Source: Akanthomyces muscarius
Lineage: Eukaryota > Ascomycota > Sordariomycetes > Hypocreales > Cordycipitaceae
Direction: 5' to 3'
DNA: 64,000 bases
Assembly: GCF_028009165.1 (NCBI RefSeq)
Contig: NW_026611618.1
Location: 1,054,001-1,118,000, forward strand
The position numbers and the translations under genes were made by a program. Below the pieces are notes generated by a model. It worked only from the letters and a program-made list of their open reading frames with translations, had not been told where the DNA came from and searched no databases. This document shows positions 45,501-55,834 of the stretch, piece after piece (the first letter of the stretch is position 1; the number at the start of each line of letters is the position of its first letter).

Positions 45501-46138
45501 CGCCCGTCAAGCGACCGTCCATGATGTCTCGATTCAGGCACGAGAAAACAAGCCAACCTCAACAAGGCCCAACTTTGATTCAGGAGCTGAGGAGTGAATG
45601 GGATCATGCTATTTTTCAATTGCAGTGCATCACGGACGAGAACCTGCGCAATCACGTCGAAGCGATGACTTCGGATGCTGCATCAACGAGCCAAGCCTCT
45701 CTTGAGGGCGAGAGCATGTTTGCGGCGGCCTTTGGCGGCCTCGCTGCGGACGACCTCGCAGGGCTCAAGATAGTCACCTCGAGGCGTAGTGACGATGAGA
45801 CGCAGCGGATGAGTCTGCATACTCGCACCGATTCTAGCAGGTCTACCGCGGGACGGCCAGACTCGGTCGGTTCGAGCGAGGCGGCAGCTAGCCCCAGTAG
45901 CGAGGCTGGTAGCAGCGAGTCTGGCGCTGCGACACCACTTGATGTCGACTACGGAGTGGAGACTGGGCCAGGGCTGCAAAACGGCCAGGAGCAGTGGACT
46001 GTATACGGCGACAGCCCCGAACATAATTATACTTATGCCGATGGTCAGGATGCGGATGTTGGGCTCCAGATGAAGCGATACCGACGATTTCAAGGAGATC
46101 CGACGGATCGCATCGAGGAAGAGGACCATGGGTCATGA
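42569..46138 (+). CDS. PH-like and leucine-rich-repeat protein (CARMIL-like layout)
   Basis: A single exon of 1189 aa; CAAACATGAGT is a fair start context. Residues 1-105 are disordered, basic and Ser-rich. A PH-like region follows (about 112-245: MEIIKRGPLKQD... DWLVLLHRTC), with a Ser-rich insert. Leucine-rich repeats of ribonuclease-inhibitor type run from about 558 to 957 (for example LRRLELANCGLVDFG, SLEIIDLSNN, LQELDLSGI). The acidic and Ser-rich tail ends DRIEEEDHGS. A PH domain followed by a large LRR is the layout of CARMIL-type actin regulators, but I do not see a clear capping-protein-interaction motif, so a signalling or cortical scaffold role is only inferred. Fungal genomes commonly annotate such proteins simply as LRR or PH-domain proteins. 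No intron is needed. Confidence 0.8.
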   Translation: MSVDRWRRRGSIASQSDKPPSPSLTPQDSDNAAGKKPRVLTKALRSLSSSSIDSMPTLQARSSNSQRRLHKTPSVSGSMIERLHRRVSRDSATNSPADSCPSPFLESPHGSMEIIKRGPLKQDSSGRKARSDYIVLTDQCLSRFASVEAARVTYPQLAAQEEPTIGRSASSASLSSKASAAAENRLEIPLVAVVAVFVDNNAAPAHIVEVWWSSPAPRLACCRTQLSFNTAKDRDDWLVLLHRTCRHKVRQSSLAGVIPDNVRERIHHIVSSAETVHDDSKITIFPVVRRVVSSAKSPADDTTNSSDGGTSFYLAIGPFLCYFIEILRSDHATPPSDLMAKTFSFGTVTLIRFQASVANHQQTFAMGFRVPFGKETRFTLASVHYRRIIDTVMKMDRILKPTWPQHLQQAIFEIRGLSPPLQLTSGNDLGGLDISLPAYCAAYKVSVPHWRIDWTTPSQPCFCLLPLSQDKTYSPLQLLAVFRALRYNGFFKAVSFADVDLSPLASRQDYSQYGDTVVYASANRIRIPDDLYHILSQASVLEQEIHSLLFASDSIRSINLSNVVGLYEPKTHIRRMITDTTTFETKTFELLRPIMELLRRQLSHCHSIVLSRNPISKAGADDLRDTFSNHKVRLRRLELANCGLVDFGLSDIWTALDYQADSLEIIDLSNNQGNVKFEIVCNALSHLRRATKLCIARNVRLATGLSLFDDDTLATWQLQELDLSGIILNDATVESLANYLSASGSQSLRKLCLDFAGLNGFQAARLFRSMGPGREMEVYMNSNRIDDGIADLCDAISAGLGPWCLFLQMIDFAREESYVKLLRALAQNTSIKCLSLAGTSTPDAASETACQAVFDFLAKNNTVRYLDMSGFDSKLDEGRLGRGFSRALGGLRHNTRIEHLRVRSQMLNINVGDFAGALGVNKTLRTVDCSSNDLTLSNLRYLITHLEGNTSIRNFSAFLDQELGRTMEKSISDATTPAPVKRPSMMSRFRHEKTSQPQQGPTLIQELRSEWDHAIFQLQCITDENLRNHVEAMTSDAASTSQASLEGESMFAAAFGGLAADDLAGLKIVTSRRSDDETQRMSLHTRTDSSRSTAGRPDSVGSSEAAASPSSEAGSSESGAATPLDVDYGVETGPGLQNGQEQWTVYGDSPEHNYTYADGQDADVGLQMKRYRRFQGDPTDRIEEEDHGS

Positions 46139-47040
46139 AGACAAAACTTCTCCAAAGACCTCTATGCAGCGGGAGATGGACGGAGTATATTTTTTTTTGC
46201 CATGACGTGATGTCCAGTTTTTATTGTACGAGGTGTTTAGCCATGGGAGCTTTGGATTTTTGAACATGATGTTATTGGGGGAATGTGCATGGTTTCTCAT
46301 TTTTCACAGCCTGTTCTTATATATATGGATAAGCCGATACCCGAGTAGTGCTTTGATAGCGGAAGAATAATACCCAAGGGGAGATTTATATTCTCAATAT
46401 TTTTAATGAAATGGACGAAATTCTTGCCTGTAGAGTTTAGTTGACAGCGACAGCCAAGTAGGTACTTATTCGAGACTTACAGAGGCGGTACGTACCGTTT
46501 TTTTGGCCGGGGTTCAGAGAAGACAGGGGTGTCAGCAAAGCCACAGCTGAGCCACGGCTCGCCGAAGATTTGACAGCAGGCTGGGGCTGCCAATGGCTCC
46601 CCACTGTGCCACTGGCGCACTGGAGACGGAACAGGTGTCTTGGTCAGGCCAACCTCCAACAAAGCCTGGGCTAGCTGGCTAGCTTTCGTCATCTACCTAC
46701 CTTACCGCGCACTCTCCTCCTGCCAACTGCCGTCGGATTGCTCTCGCTCCCCGCAGGCCTGCTTTTCCATGCCTCGCAGCGACGCAGAGTTCCATCGCCT
46801 CAGATATTCCACCCATATCTGTTTCCAGTTCCCATTCATCGACGCAGTATTTGGCGCGGAAGCTGACACCCGTTCCCCTGGGCTCTGATTCACCACCCCC
46901 CAACTCATCCGACCAGCCGAAGCCAACCACCGGTTGCGCCTCAGCTCTGCCGCCAGACCCTGACGACCCGGACCATTGACGACTTTCGAGAGCGATTAGC
47001 GGCCAAATAACTATCGCGGCAATCACGCAACGCATTCGCA
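46139..47040. promoter_or_regulatory. LRR gene 3' flank and pan1 promoter
   Basis: These 900 bases lie between two + strand genes. The first 300 are AT-rich (3' UTR); the last 350 are C-rich up to the pan1 ATG. No other gene is supported. Confidence 0.45.
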
Positions 47041-47172
47041 ATGTATAACAATTTCGGACAGCAGCAGCAGCAGCCCGGTGGCCAGCAGTATGGAGGGGGC
47101 TTCAACAACTTGGGCCAGCAGCAACAGCAGCCTAGTCCCTTTGCGCCTCAGCCGACTGGGTATGGTCAACCT

Positions 47173-47211
<39 letters not shown>

Positions 47212-50200
47212 CCAATGCAGCAGCAGTTCACCGGATACCCCATGCAGGCCCAGCCGACCGGTATGCCGCAGCAGTCCCAGCCGCTCCAGCAGCAGTACAC
47301 GGGCTACCCGTCGCAGGGCTTCAGCTCTCCTGCGCCGCCGCCAGTGCCATCCATACCGAACCAATACCAGTCGCAGTTCCAGCAGCAGCCGCCGCCGCAG
47401 CAACCGTCGCAACAGCAGAGCTTCCAGCCCACGCAACGCACGGGCTTCTCCCTATCGCCTCAGCAGTCCTCTGGACCTACGCAAGCACCGCCGGCGCCTG
47501 TGAAGCCCCAGGCTACCGGCTTCAGCCAGATGGCTGCCTCTTTCCAGGCGGCTGGTGCGTCTTCCCGCCAGCAGGAGACTCGGCCGTCCAAGACGAACAA
47601 GATCCCCAATATTCGACTGTCGTTCATCACCGCCAAAGACCAGGCGCAGTTTGAGACTCTATTCAAGTCGGCCGTGGGTGAGAGCTCTAGCACCATGTCT
47701 GGTGAGCGCGCACGCGATCTCCTGCTTCGCTCGAAGCTTGACGGCGACTCGCTCTCCCATATTTGGACGCTGTCAGACACCACAAGAGCTGGAGAGCTGT
47801 ACTTTCCCGAGTTTGCCCTGTCCATGTATCTCTGCAACTTGAGGCTCTCTGGCAAGACCCTACCCCAAGTACTGCCGGAGAACATCAGAAACGAAGTCTC
47901 CAGCATGGTTGATATTATTGGTTTCAGCGTCGCCGAGGAAGCTGCCAACTCTGCTCCCGCGGCGACCAATAAGCCAGATTTCCAGTCTGGCAGCCAGCCC
48001 ACTGCCCAGCAGTCCCAGCCTCAACCCTCCAACGCTCAGATTCTGCAGTCGCAAATGACAGGCTTCCCGACCCAGCAGACAGGCTTCGGCGGACAGTCGC
48101 AAAACATGCAGCCACAAGCGACCGGTTATCCTGGCATGCAGAATGCACAGCCTACCGGTATGCAGAACCCCCAACCGACTGGTTATGCCGGGCCAAGACC
48201 GCCAATGCCGCCCATGCCTACGGGCTACAACCAAAGCAGCATGGCCATGCCCTTGAATGCCCAGCCAACCGGCGCGCCAGGTCAATGGGGACTTGTCAAT
48301 GCTCCTTCTTCTGGACTGCCCAACATTGATGCGTTGCAAGCCCAGATGATGCCCCAGCAAGGCCGTGAAGGCGGTACCTTTACCACCCAGGGTCTGCAAG
48401 GAAATGCTGTCATTCCGTGGGCCATTACCAAGGAGGAGAAGACGCGATACGACTCTCTGTTTCGGGCATGGGATGGTTTCGGCAAGGGACACATCCTGGG
48501 AAGTCAAGCTATCGAAATCTTTGGCCAGAGTGGTCTTGAGAAGCCTGATTTGGAGCGTGTCTGGACATTGGCAGACCATGGCAACAAGGGCCGCCTGGAT
48601 CTTGACGAATTTGCTGTCGCCATGCATCTTATTTACAGAAAATTGAACGGCTATCCCATCCCCAGCAACCTGCCTCCGGAGCTCGTCCCACCCTCTACGC
48701 GCAACTTTAATCGATCGATTGGCACGCTCAAGAATATGCTCCACGAGGAGTCCAACTTTCGCAAGGACACAGGAGCTGCCCTGTTGCCACAAAAGACCGG
48801 CGTAAGCTACATGAAGAACCGCTCGCTGCGCGGAAACAATTCCCCCACCACCGCTGGCCGCAAAGATGCCACAGTATTCCGAAATGATGATGAAAGCTTT
48901 GGCTACAAATCCAGTGCTCGCCGCAGAGTTGGTCACAACGCCGCAGAGCGCTCTGAATCGCCCTCGTCTGTTGGTTCCAACGACGAGCTGACACTGGACC
49001 AGCTCAGAAAGAAGATCAAGGAGAAAGAGGTGCTCCTTGATGCCATGGACTTCCAGGACGAGAAGAACCTGGAAGAGGATGATGTCCTTGACAGACGCGA
49101 TCGTCGCGAAGCCGACGAGCTGTACCGTCGTGTTCGACGTATTCAGGGGGACATTGACGCTCACCCCAATGCCTCTTTGGCCGGCGGAGATTCTGATGCT
49201 GAAAGACGTGCTCTGAAGCGTCAACTCCAAAATCTCCTCGACAAAGTGCCTGAGCTGGCATCGCAGGTTCGCAAGACCGAAAAGGCCATCATGGATGCTA
49301 GACTTGAGCTCTTCCGCCTCAAGGATGCCAAAGCCAACCCTGGCAGCGCTTCTACAATTGTTGGAACCGGTCCGGGGGGTGTTGTCACCGAGTCTGATAG
49401 ATTAAAGGCACGAGCCAAGGCCATGATGCAGCAGCGTACCGCTGCGTTGACCGGCAAAAAGGTTGACCTTCCTCTTGATGATGATTCTGCTTCCAAGCGT
49501 CTGGAAGAAGAAAACATCAAAGTGAAGAATGAGAAAGAAGGCAACGAGAGAATGGTACGCGATGTCGAGGAAAGTGTTGGTGAATTTGCCCGCGGCATTG
49601 AAGATTCCCTCAAGGACGGTGCCCGCGACAAGAGCAGCGAGCACGAGAAGCGCCGCTGGGAGGATGCGCTCGGCGTTGAAGACGAAGTTCGCGACTTCAT
49701 CTTTGATCTCCAGCGCGAGAGTCGTTCTGCCCGTGTTCGCTCCCAGGACAAGCGCACAGCTCGACCTGCAGCGGCTGAGGAGCCACGCCAGGAGCGTGCT
49801 GCTCCTGCCCCCGCTCGCGTTGATTCTCCGGCATCTGCTTCACGAACCTCCACGCCGCCCGCTGCTGGTGGTTCCTACGCTGCCTACAAGACGCCCGAGG
49901 AGCGCGCCGCCTTTATTCGGCAGCAGGCTGAGCAGCGCATGGCTGAGCGTCTGGCTGCTCTTGGCATCAAGGCTCCTTCCAAGCCCGGCGAGAGCGCGGC
50001 CCAGCGCGCTGAGCGCGAAAAGGCGGAGCGAGCTGCCAAGCTGAAGCAGGCCGAGGAGGAGGATGCGCGCAGAGAATCGGAGCGCCGTGCTAGATTGGCA
50101 GACGAACAAGGTGTACCTCCCCCCGCTGCCGAGACACCGAAGCCGGCGCCCCCCCCTCCTAGAAAGGCGCCGAAGGCCGATCATGCTGAGGCGGAACAGA

Positions 50201-51492
50201 AGCTTTCGGAAGAGCATCAACATCAGCAACAGGAAACTAGTGACATGCAGTATGTACAACGATCAAGTACCTTTACGTATAATGCTAACTTGGACTACAG
50301 GGATGCGGTGAAGGAAGAAGAAGACGAATTCGCCAAGGAGCAGCAGGCTACCGAGGCACGCCTCAAGGCCCTGGAAGAGCAGGTGAAACAGGGCAAGCTA
50401 CGCAAGGAAGAAGAGAAGAAGAGAAAGAAAGCTGCTCTGGCCGAGTCCAAGGAGAAGGAGGCCAAGATAGCTGCCCGACGAGCAGAGGTCGAAGCTGCCA
50501 AACAACGAGAGCTTGAGCTGCAGCGCCAGCTAGAGGCCATGGAAGATGACTCGTCTTCTGACGAGGATGGTCCTGAGCAAGTCACCCCTCTGGAATCCTC
50601 GGAGCGCAGCTTGGACGAGGAACCCAAGTCTGCACCCCCACCCCCTCCCGTGCCGGTTGCCTCACCGCCGCCAACGATAGTGACGTCGCCACCTGCTGAG
50701 ACAGAGAGCAAAAATCCCTACAAGAAGATGATGTCGCAGCCATCTGAGGCCGCCTCTCCTGCGACCACGTCTCCAGTGGCCGCTCCTGCGGCCCCGGCCC
50801 CTCCCGTACCCAAGGTGGCCACACCACAAGCTGACGCTTCTACGAATCCCTTCCACCGCATGACCCAGCAAGGTGGTGGCTCTGTTGCCCCGGCTGCTGC
50901 TGCCCCTTCGGCTCCCATCTCGCGCAAGAGAGCCGATTCGGAGGACTGGGGCTCGGATAAGGACGACGACGAGGAAGACTCTGACGATGAGCGCCCGGGC
51001 GGTGGCAACGCAGCCCAGCTGGCGTCGATCTTGTTTGGCACCATGGCACCACCCCGGCCGCTTTCTGCGGCCGGCCGCGACTCCAAGCCGGCCAGCCCAG
51101 CACCGGCCAGAGACGCACCGATTGCCTCGCCCCCTCCCCCTCCCCCCATGCCCGGTGCTGGCTCGGATGCGCCCTCTGGTCCGCCCCCTCCCCCCCCCAT
51201 GCCTGCCAGCGGCGATTTGGGAGCACCCGCTGGCGCGCCGCCTCCTCCTCCTCCCATGCCTGGTGTTGCAGCTCCTCCACCGCCTCCCCCTCCTGCTGGC
51301 GGTGCACCACCACCTCCTCCTGCGGGTGGCGCACCACCGCCTCCTCCGCCTCCTGGCGGTGCACCTGCTGCTCCAGCAGCGTCTGGTGGCCCGCCGGCTG
51401 GTTTCTTGAGCCAGATCCAGGGTGGCATGAAGCTGAAGAAGGCGCAGACCAAGGAGGCTTCCGGAGCAACAGTCGGAAAAGTGATCCAGTAG
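47041..51492 (+). CDS. pan1: Endocytic actin-patch scaffold Pan1
   Basis: Two exons, 47041-50249 and 50301-51492, give 1466 aa; the intron is 51 nt (GTATGT, branch GCTAAC, CAG). The N-terminus is Gln-rich with a CAG-encoded poly-Gln. EH domain 1 is at about 194-300 and EH domain 2 at about 457-555 ([25 protein letters not shown], with an EF-hand-like loop). A coiled-coil region covers about 640-1160, and a long Pro-rich region is followed by a C-terminal WH2-like [14 protein letters not shown]. Several [LM]xxQxTG sites match the Prk1/Ark1 kinase consensus. In yeast, Pan1 with Sla1 and End3 links clathrin adaptors to Arp2/3-driven actin assembly, and phosphorylation at QxTG sites switches the coat off. 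All these elements are present, so the orthology is firm. The intron has no in-frame stop. Confidence 0.95.
47173..47211 (+). repeat. CAG trinucleotide repeat encoding poly-Gln in pan1
   Basis: Thirteen Gln codons in a row, all CAG except one CAA near the end. The run is likely to vary in length between strains. Confidence 0.9.
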
Positions 51493-51880
51493 GCCCAGAG
51501 GCAGCGAGTGTAAGAAGAGTAGAGGGTCTAATTTTTCGACCTCTTTTTGTCTCTTAGTTGGTAGTGTACGTACAGACCGAGGAGGTTTCCGGCGAAGTGT
51601 TGAAGGAATTAGATAGACGCCCATAACTGGATTTTCTTCTTTAATTGACAATTTCTTCACAAACTATCACGAATCAAGTGAAGAAAACTATGCGGCTTTC
51701 GGCGCATAACAAACTTCATGGGTCTGATGCCCTTGACACATTGATATCTAATCAGTCAACGTTCAGAGAGTTTCGCAAACGCAACTTCCGTCTGGTGAAA
51801 CATACGTCAAGAAGCGATAAGATGCCACAAATTACGACCTCAAAATATAGTGGGCAAAGGGCCGTCGTCGAACATCGTCA
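51493..51880. other. pan1 3' flank and tRNA 5' flank
   Basis: The region contains the pan1 3' UTR and, at 51781-51837, the upstream copy of a diverged direct repeat whose partner lies beyond the tRNA. Confidence 0.5.
51781..51837 (+). repeat. Upstream copy of a diverged direct repeat flanking the tRNA
   Basis: It aligns over about 57 bp with 52086-52143. Shared blocks include GTCTG, ACGTCA, CGATA, GATGC and ACAAATTACGA. Many differences between the copies are C/T or G/A. Confidence 0.7.
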
Positions 51881-51954
51881 GGTCTTGTGGTCTAGTTGGT
51901 TATGGCACCTCGTTAACACCGAGAAGGTCCCCGGTTCGAGCCCGGGCAGGACCT
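51881..51954 (+). tRNA. tRNA-Val(AAC): tRNA-Val (AAC)
   Basis: A full cloverleaf of 74 nt. The acceptor stem GGTCTTG pairs with CAGGACC (one G-U pair). A D arm carries TAGTTGGTTATGG, the anticodon loop TTAACAC gives anticodon AAC, and the T arm is CCCGGTTCGAGCCCGGG. The sequence closely resembles fungal tRNA-Val(AAC). The anticodon stem has a C-A mismatch at its base. There is no intron. A run of six T at 51958-51963 serves as the RNA polymerase III terminator. Confidence 0.95.
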
Positions 51955-51957
51955 GAG

Positions 51958-51963
51958 TTTTTT
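51958..51963 (+). terminator. RNA polymerase III terminator of tRNA-Val
   Basis: Six consecutive T four bases downstream of the tRNA discriminator base. Confidence 0.8.
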
Positions 51964-52085
51964 GCCTTTGAGAGCAAGTTTGACGTTCTTTTTGCCTATA
52001 TAGATTCAGTATAGAGGGTGGTATTAATTCATAATTTGTTTGCAGACTCTAGTAGCATTCCCTTTGCTGTCAAGATGTGTGTGTA

Positions 52086-52143
52086 GGCATTTTCTGTCTG
52101 TTGAGGCACACGTCATAAAACGATACGATGCTACAAATTACGA
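52086..52143 (+). repeat. Downstream copy of the diverged direct repeat flanking the tRNA
   Basis: The partner of 51781-51837, in the same orientation, about 305 bp away with the tRNA gene between them. Confidence 0.7.
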
Positions 52144-53475
52144 GAGCTCAGAGATGGTAAGAGACAGGCCGATCGACTCGGCCGGCTCAGGAACAAGAGA
52201 CAAGCAAAGAAGAAGAAGAAGCAGAAGAAAGAAGTCCTAGACATTCCCCTCACTGGTTGAAGCTCTCTTTGTGACAGACTGACACGGGTCCGGTGTAGGG
52301 CCGCTGCAAAAAAGGGAGAGGGATTGTGCCGTAAAACCTTGTTTCTACCCAGGGAGAGAAAGAAGGAAAAAAGAGACGGCAGGACGGGTGGCGAGTGTGG
52401 GCGGTTCAGAGATGCAGAAATGCAGGGCGGAAGTTGGCTCCGACAAGGGAGGCACTTTTTCTGGACACAGGTGCACACTAACACGGAGATGAACAAAGAC
52501 CTGTTTGTCTGGTCTTTTGGTCCATTTAGTTCTTTGAATCTTGTTTGCTAATTGGGAAAAAGGAAATGGGGTCTTGGGTAGAAGAGAATCTCAGGCTCAA
52601 AGAGACACAAAGGGATAAAGAAAATGGACATGAGCTGGGTAAGGGGCGGTTGGGTAACAAATGTAATTTTGGCAATGTTGGCCAGAGCTTCATGGGTAAG
52701 CTTTGGGCAGCAATTGTCACTTTTAAAATTATAAACCCCTGGTCAAGCTGCAATGCACGGTGATATCGAGGCCCCTTGCAACTTGTGAAGTGCGTTTGGT
52801 CGCAGGCTTCTTTGACGTTGATGGCCTGCACTCATTGGTCGAACGACGCAGCGGCCTGCAAGGTGATGCGACCACCCGTGTGCAATCATTTTGGGATGAC
52901 GGCGGCAATTGCCAACGCCACCTGCTTGCGGGTGCGGGTTTTTTCCCCCCTGCCCATGGATTTTTTGTGCAAACCTGTCACAGCGTTTTTTATTTTTAGA
53001 GTTGTTACTCAAATCTTAGTGGTAACCTGAGCCAAAGAGCCTCATGGGGAGACACAGGCCTCGGGACCAGGCGGTAGTGCCGCCGAGACCCTTTGGGTAA
53101 TACCATGTTGTACGAGGAGTCCTTTGGAGATGGACGAGCCAGGTTTAATCGGCAGTGCCGAAATTTGACGTGTAAAGCGGTCGTTTTCACGCATCAGTGG
53201 AATACGGGCGAAAGCCAGCAGCTGAAGCAGAGCACACTGATCTGATCGGTGCTTTCAGTTTCGTCACACTGTGATCGCCATCTGGCTTGTAGGCAATGCA
53301 AATTACAGCGGAGTTTCACCGGGCGGCTCCATGGATGCGCAGCGGCGTTATACCGGGGGTGCGAAGGACTGGTTTCAAGTTCGCTGTTGGTGCCGGCGGC
53401 TACAGCAAACACGGCCGTTCTCCCTTTGTTGAAACGGCCACTTATTTTCGGGAACCAAAGGAAACGCACAGAAGG

Positions 53476-53523
<48 letters not shown>
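53476..53523 (+). repeat. 48-bp poly(A) tract
   Basis: An uninterrupted run of 48 A. It could be a retrotransposed tail, a nucleosome-excluding element, or partly an assembly artefact; no element body is recognised next to it. Confidence 0.9.
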
Positions 53524-53524
<1 letters not shown>

Positions 53525-53828
53525 CCTGGCTTCCCGGCAAACAAGTCGTATTCCCGTTGGGTATTATGGAGTCTGTTGGCTGACTCGAGCACCAGCCAGC
53601 AGTCCCGCCGCGCCGGGCAGGCCGGGGAAAGCTATGGGAGCTTTGTGGAAAAGCTCCGAGATTGGTGCAGTTTATGCAAGCTCTTGGCTTTTTGGAAACT
53701 CAAGCTCGAGCTTTGAGAACCAAACCGGTCCAATTGGAATAGAGCTGTATGTAGATAGCTATAGCAGAGCAGCTGTTTACTTACGAAACACGCGTTGCAT
53801 GAACGGGACACGCGCTTGCTTGAGGGGA

Positions 53829-53842
53829 GGGGGGGGGGGGGG
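53829..53842 (+). repeat. 14-bp poly(G) tract
   Basis: An uninterrupted G run of unknown role; it is also a common site of sequencing error. Confidence 0.8.
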
Positions 53843-53920
53843 CATGGCTGTGAGAGCCAAACTCAACGTCTGGTTACTGATCTGAAGAACCTCTGCTGAT
53901 CCGGACGAAAACCGAGTTAC

Positions 53921-53938
53921 AAAAAAAAAAAAAAAAAA
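53921..53938 (+). repeat. 18-bp poly(A) tract
   Basis: An uninterrupted run of 18 A in non-coding DNA. Confidence 0.8.
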
Positions 53939-54869
53939 GGTAAAACACTGATTTGTGTAGGTAGTTATTTTTCACTCTTTGGCTACGTGACAGAACTTGC
54001 AATGTTCCAGATGTCACCTTTTTTGTCTTCCCACGCGGGTTTCGTGTTGGAGTCACTTTGCTCGCCCTTGAAGAGGAGCCCCGGGTGGTCCATTCCAGCG
54101 AGAAAGGCCGCGCCGGGACGGGAGCGAGGAATGCGGGCGTGACAAGGAAGAGAAAATTGTAGCGGAGGAAACATTATCTACAATAAGTAATTGGAAGTAT
54201 TGCAACAAGCAGAATCACATCGGAAATATAGACTCCAACATGGGTAAGTAGGTCTAGCTAGTCAGGATGATGACGGCATTGATCCTGCACAGCATAGCTT
54301 TGGAGGATTGGGAAATGGATAGCCGGGGCTCAGCAGCATAGCATGACTGTGTTGGGGCCGGGGCTAGCTTGGTGCTTGTGGCTTGGACAACGTTTGCAAG
54401 GATGTGAGAAGAAGGGCAAAAAGGTTAATAACTGCCGGATAGTCGGCTGAGAGTGGCTTATCAAGGTGTCGTGCCGAACTGCAGCGGCCGTCAGGAGCGT
54501 GTTGGCGTGGTGTCGAGGCCGTGATGGTGTGCTGTGACGTTGCCATGATGAGGGGGATCTTCAGCGGTCTGAGGCGCTGTAATGCCCTGTAAAGTCACTG
54601 GCCAACCGCTGTACTGAGTAACGGGTGGGGGTTCTGGTGGTGTGCCAACTGCGGGCGGCTCGCTACGGCCTCTGATTGGTCCGAGGACGCGTAAATCAAA
54701 ACAAACCCGACGCGTCTCCCCAGACGCGTCCCTTTCCAGAACGAAGCTTGGAGATGGATGGCCAACTAGTTCAGAGTTGGCAGCTGAGCCAGCGCTCGGC
54801 ATCGAATCAAATTCCCGCCACGACGGGGTTCTGCAGAGTTTCATCCAAGCCAAGGCGCATCCTTTTTCC

Positions 54870-54889
54870 CATCCATCCATCCATCCATC
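54870..54889 (+). repeat. CATC tetranucleotide microsatellite
   Basis: Five tandem copies of CATC in non-coding DNA. Confidence 0.85.
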
Positions 54890-55814
54890 TCGCACGCAAT
54901 CCACTCGTCTTTCGCAAAAGGTCTCACCAAACCTGTTCTCTAAATGTAGAGAGAGTGTGTGCCCCTCCCCACCTCGGCATGAATACGCAAACCCCTCACA
55001 GACCACACGGCCCGAACACAGGCCAAGTCTTGTGATGCAGAAGGTTTTCTTTTTCTTTGACGTCTCATCTTTTTGAGATGACGAGGGAGAGAAAAAAAAG
55101 TTGAAACGAAATTACTCCCGGCGCAAGGAGACGTGAGCACTGGGCAAGCTAAAAAAAAAAAGAAAAAAAGACGTCCATTTAGGCAGCACAGCACAGGCGC
55201 AAAGAACGGACCATGTAAAACACCTGCATAGCCGAGGAACTGGTTACACGCACGCAGGAACTGCTAAAAGAAAAAAGGATGACACAAAACCCGCAACTCA
55301 TGTCTAATCGTTTGTACGAGCTTGCCTGTAACTCGGGCGCACTGGTCGTAGCACGGTGTACATGACTACAGATTAGTGCCAGGCCAATTGACCCAAGTGT
55401 ACATTCATTGGCTGGCTGCGCACCGAATCCGAAACCAGGTTTATCAATTTTTTTATAAAGTGGCTTCATATCGAGATCGTGAATCCATAGCTGAGTCTCC
55501 ACATGGTGGCATATGACTTTTTCCTTCTCTGCCGTCTCTGGATGGGACGACGGCAGGCTTACTGGCATTAGAGTTGAGAGAGGCTCTTGCATGGGTTCAA
55601 CCACGCACGAGTTGGCCGCCCCCTCCTCCCAGCCGGCACAAAGTGTATCTCAAGTGACTGGTCACGAATGAACAAACCACCAAAAGACTGCGGGGGGCGT
55701 AAAATACGGGGGAGAAACTCGACGAGTGAGCCAGGTAGGCGCGTATAAATTCCTGTGCATTCCGAGAAACCCCGCTTCGGCAGGCCGTGAGACGCGGTCT
55801 TGGTGGTGTGGTCA

Positions 55815-55834
55815 CAGGCCAGGCCAGGCCAGGC
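55815..55834 (+). repeat. CAGGC pentanucleotide repeat
   Basis: Four tandem copies of CAGGC in a GC-rich non-coding stretch. Confidence 0.8.

Noticed and set aside
47860..49230. 456-codon minus-strand open frame antisense to pan1
   Set aside because: It is a shadow of the pan1 coding frame in codon-biased GC-rich DNA and encodes no recognisable protein, whereas pan1 has clear EH domains.
51881..51954. Degenerate or pseudo tRNA, because of the C-A mismatch in the anticodon stem
   Set aside because: All other stems pair, the D and T loops are consensus, and a T6 terminator follows, so it is most likely functional.
51645..51956. 103-codon + strand frame overlapping the tRNA
   Set aside because: It overlaps the whole tRNA gene and has no features.
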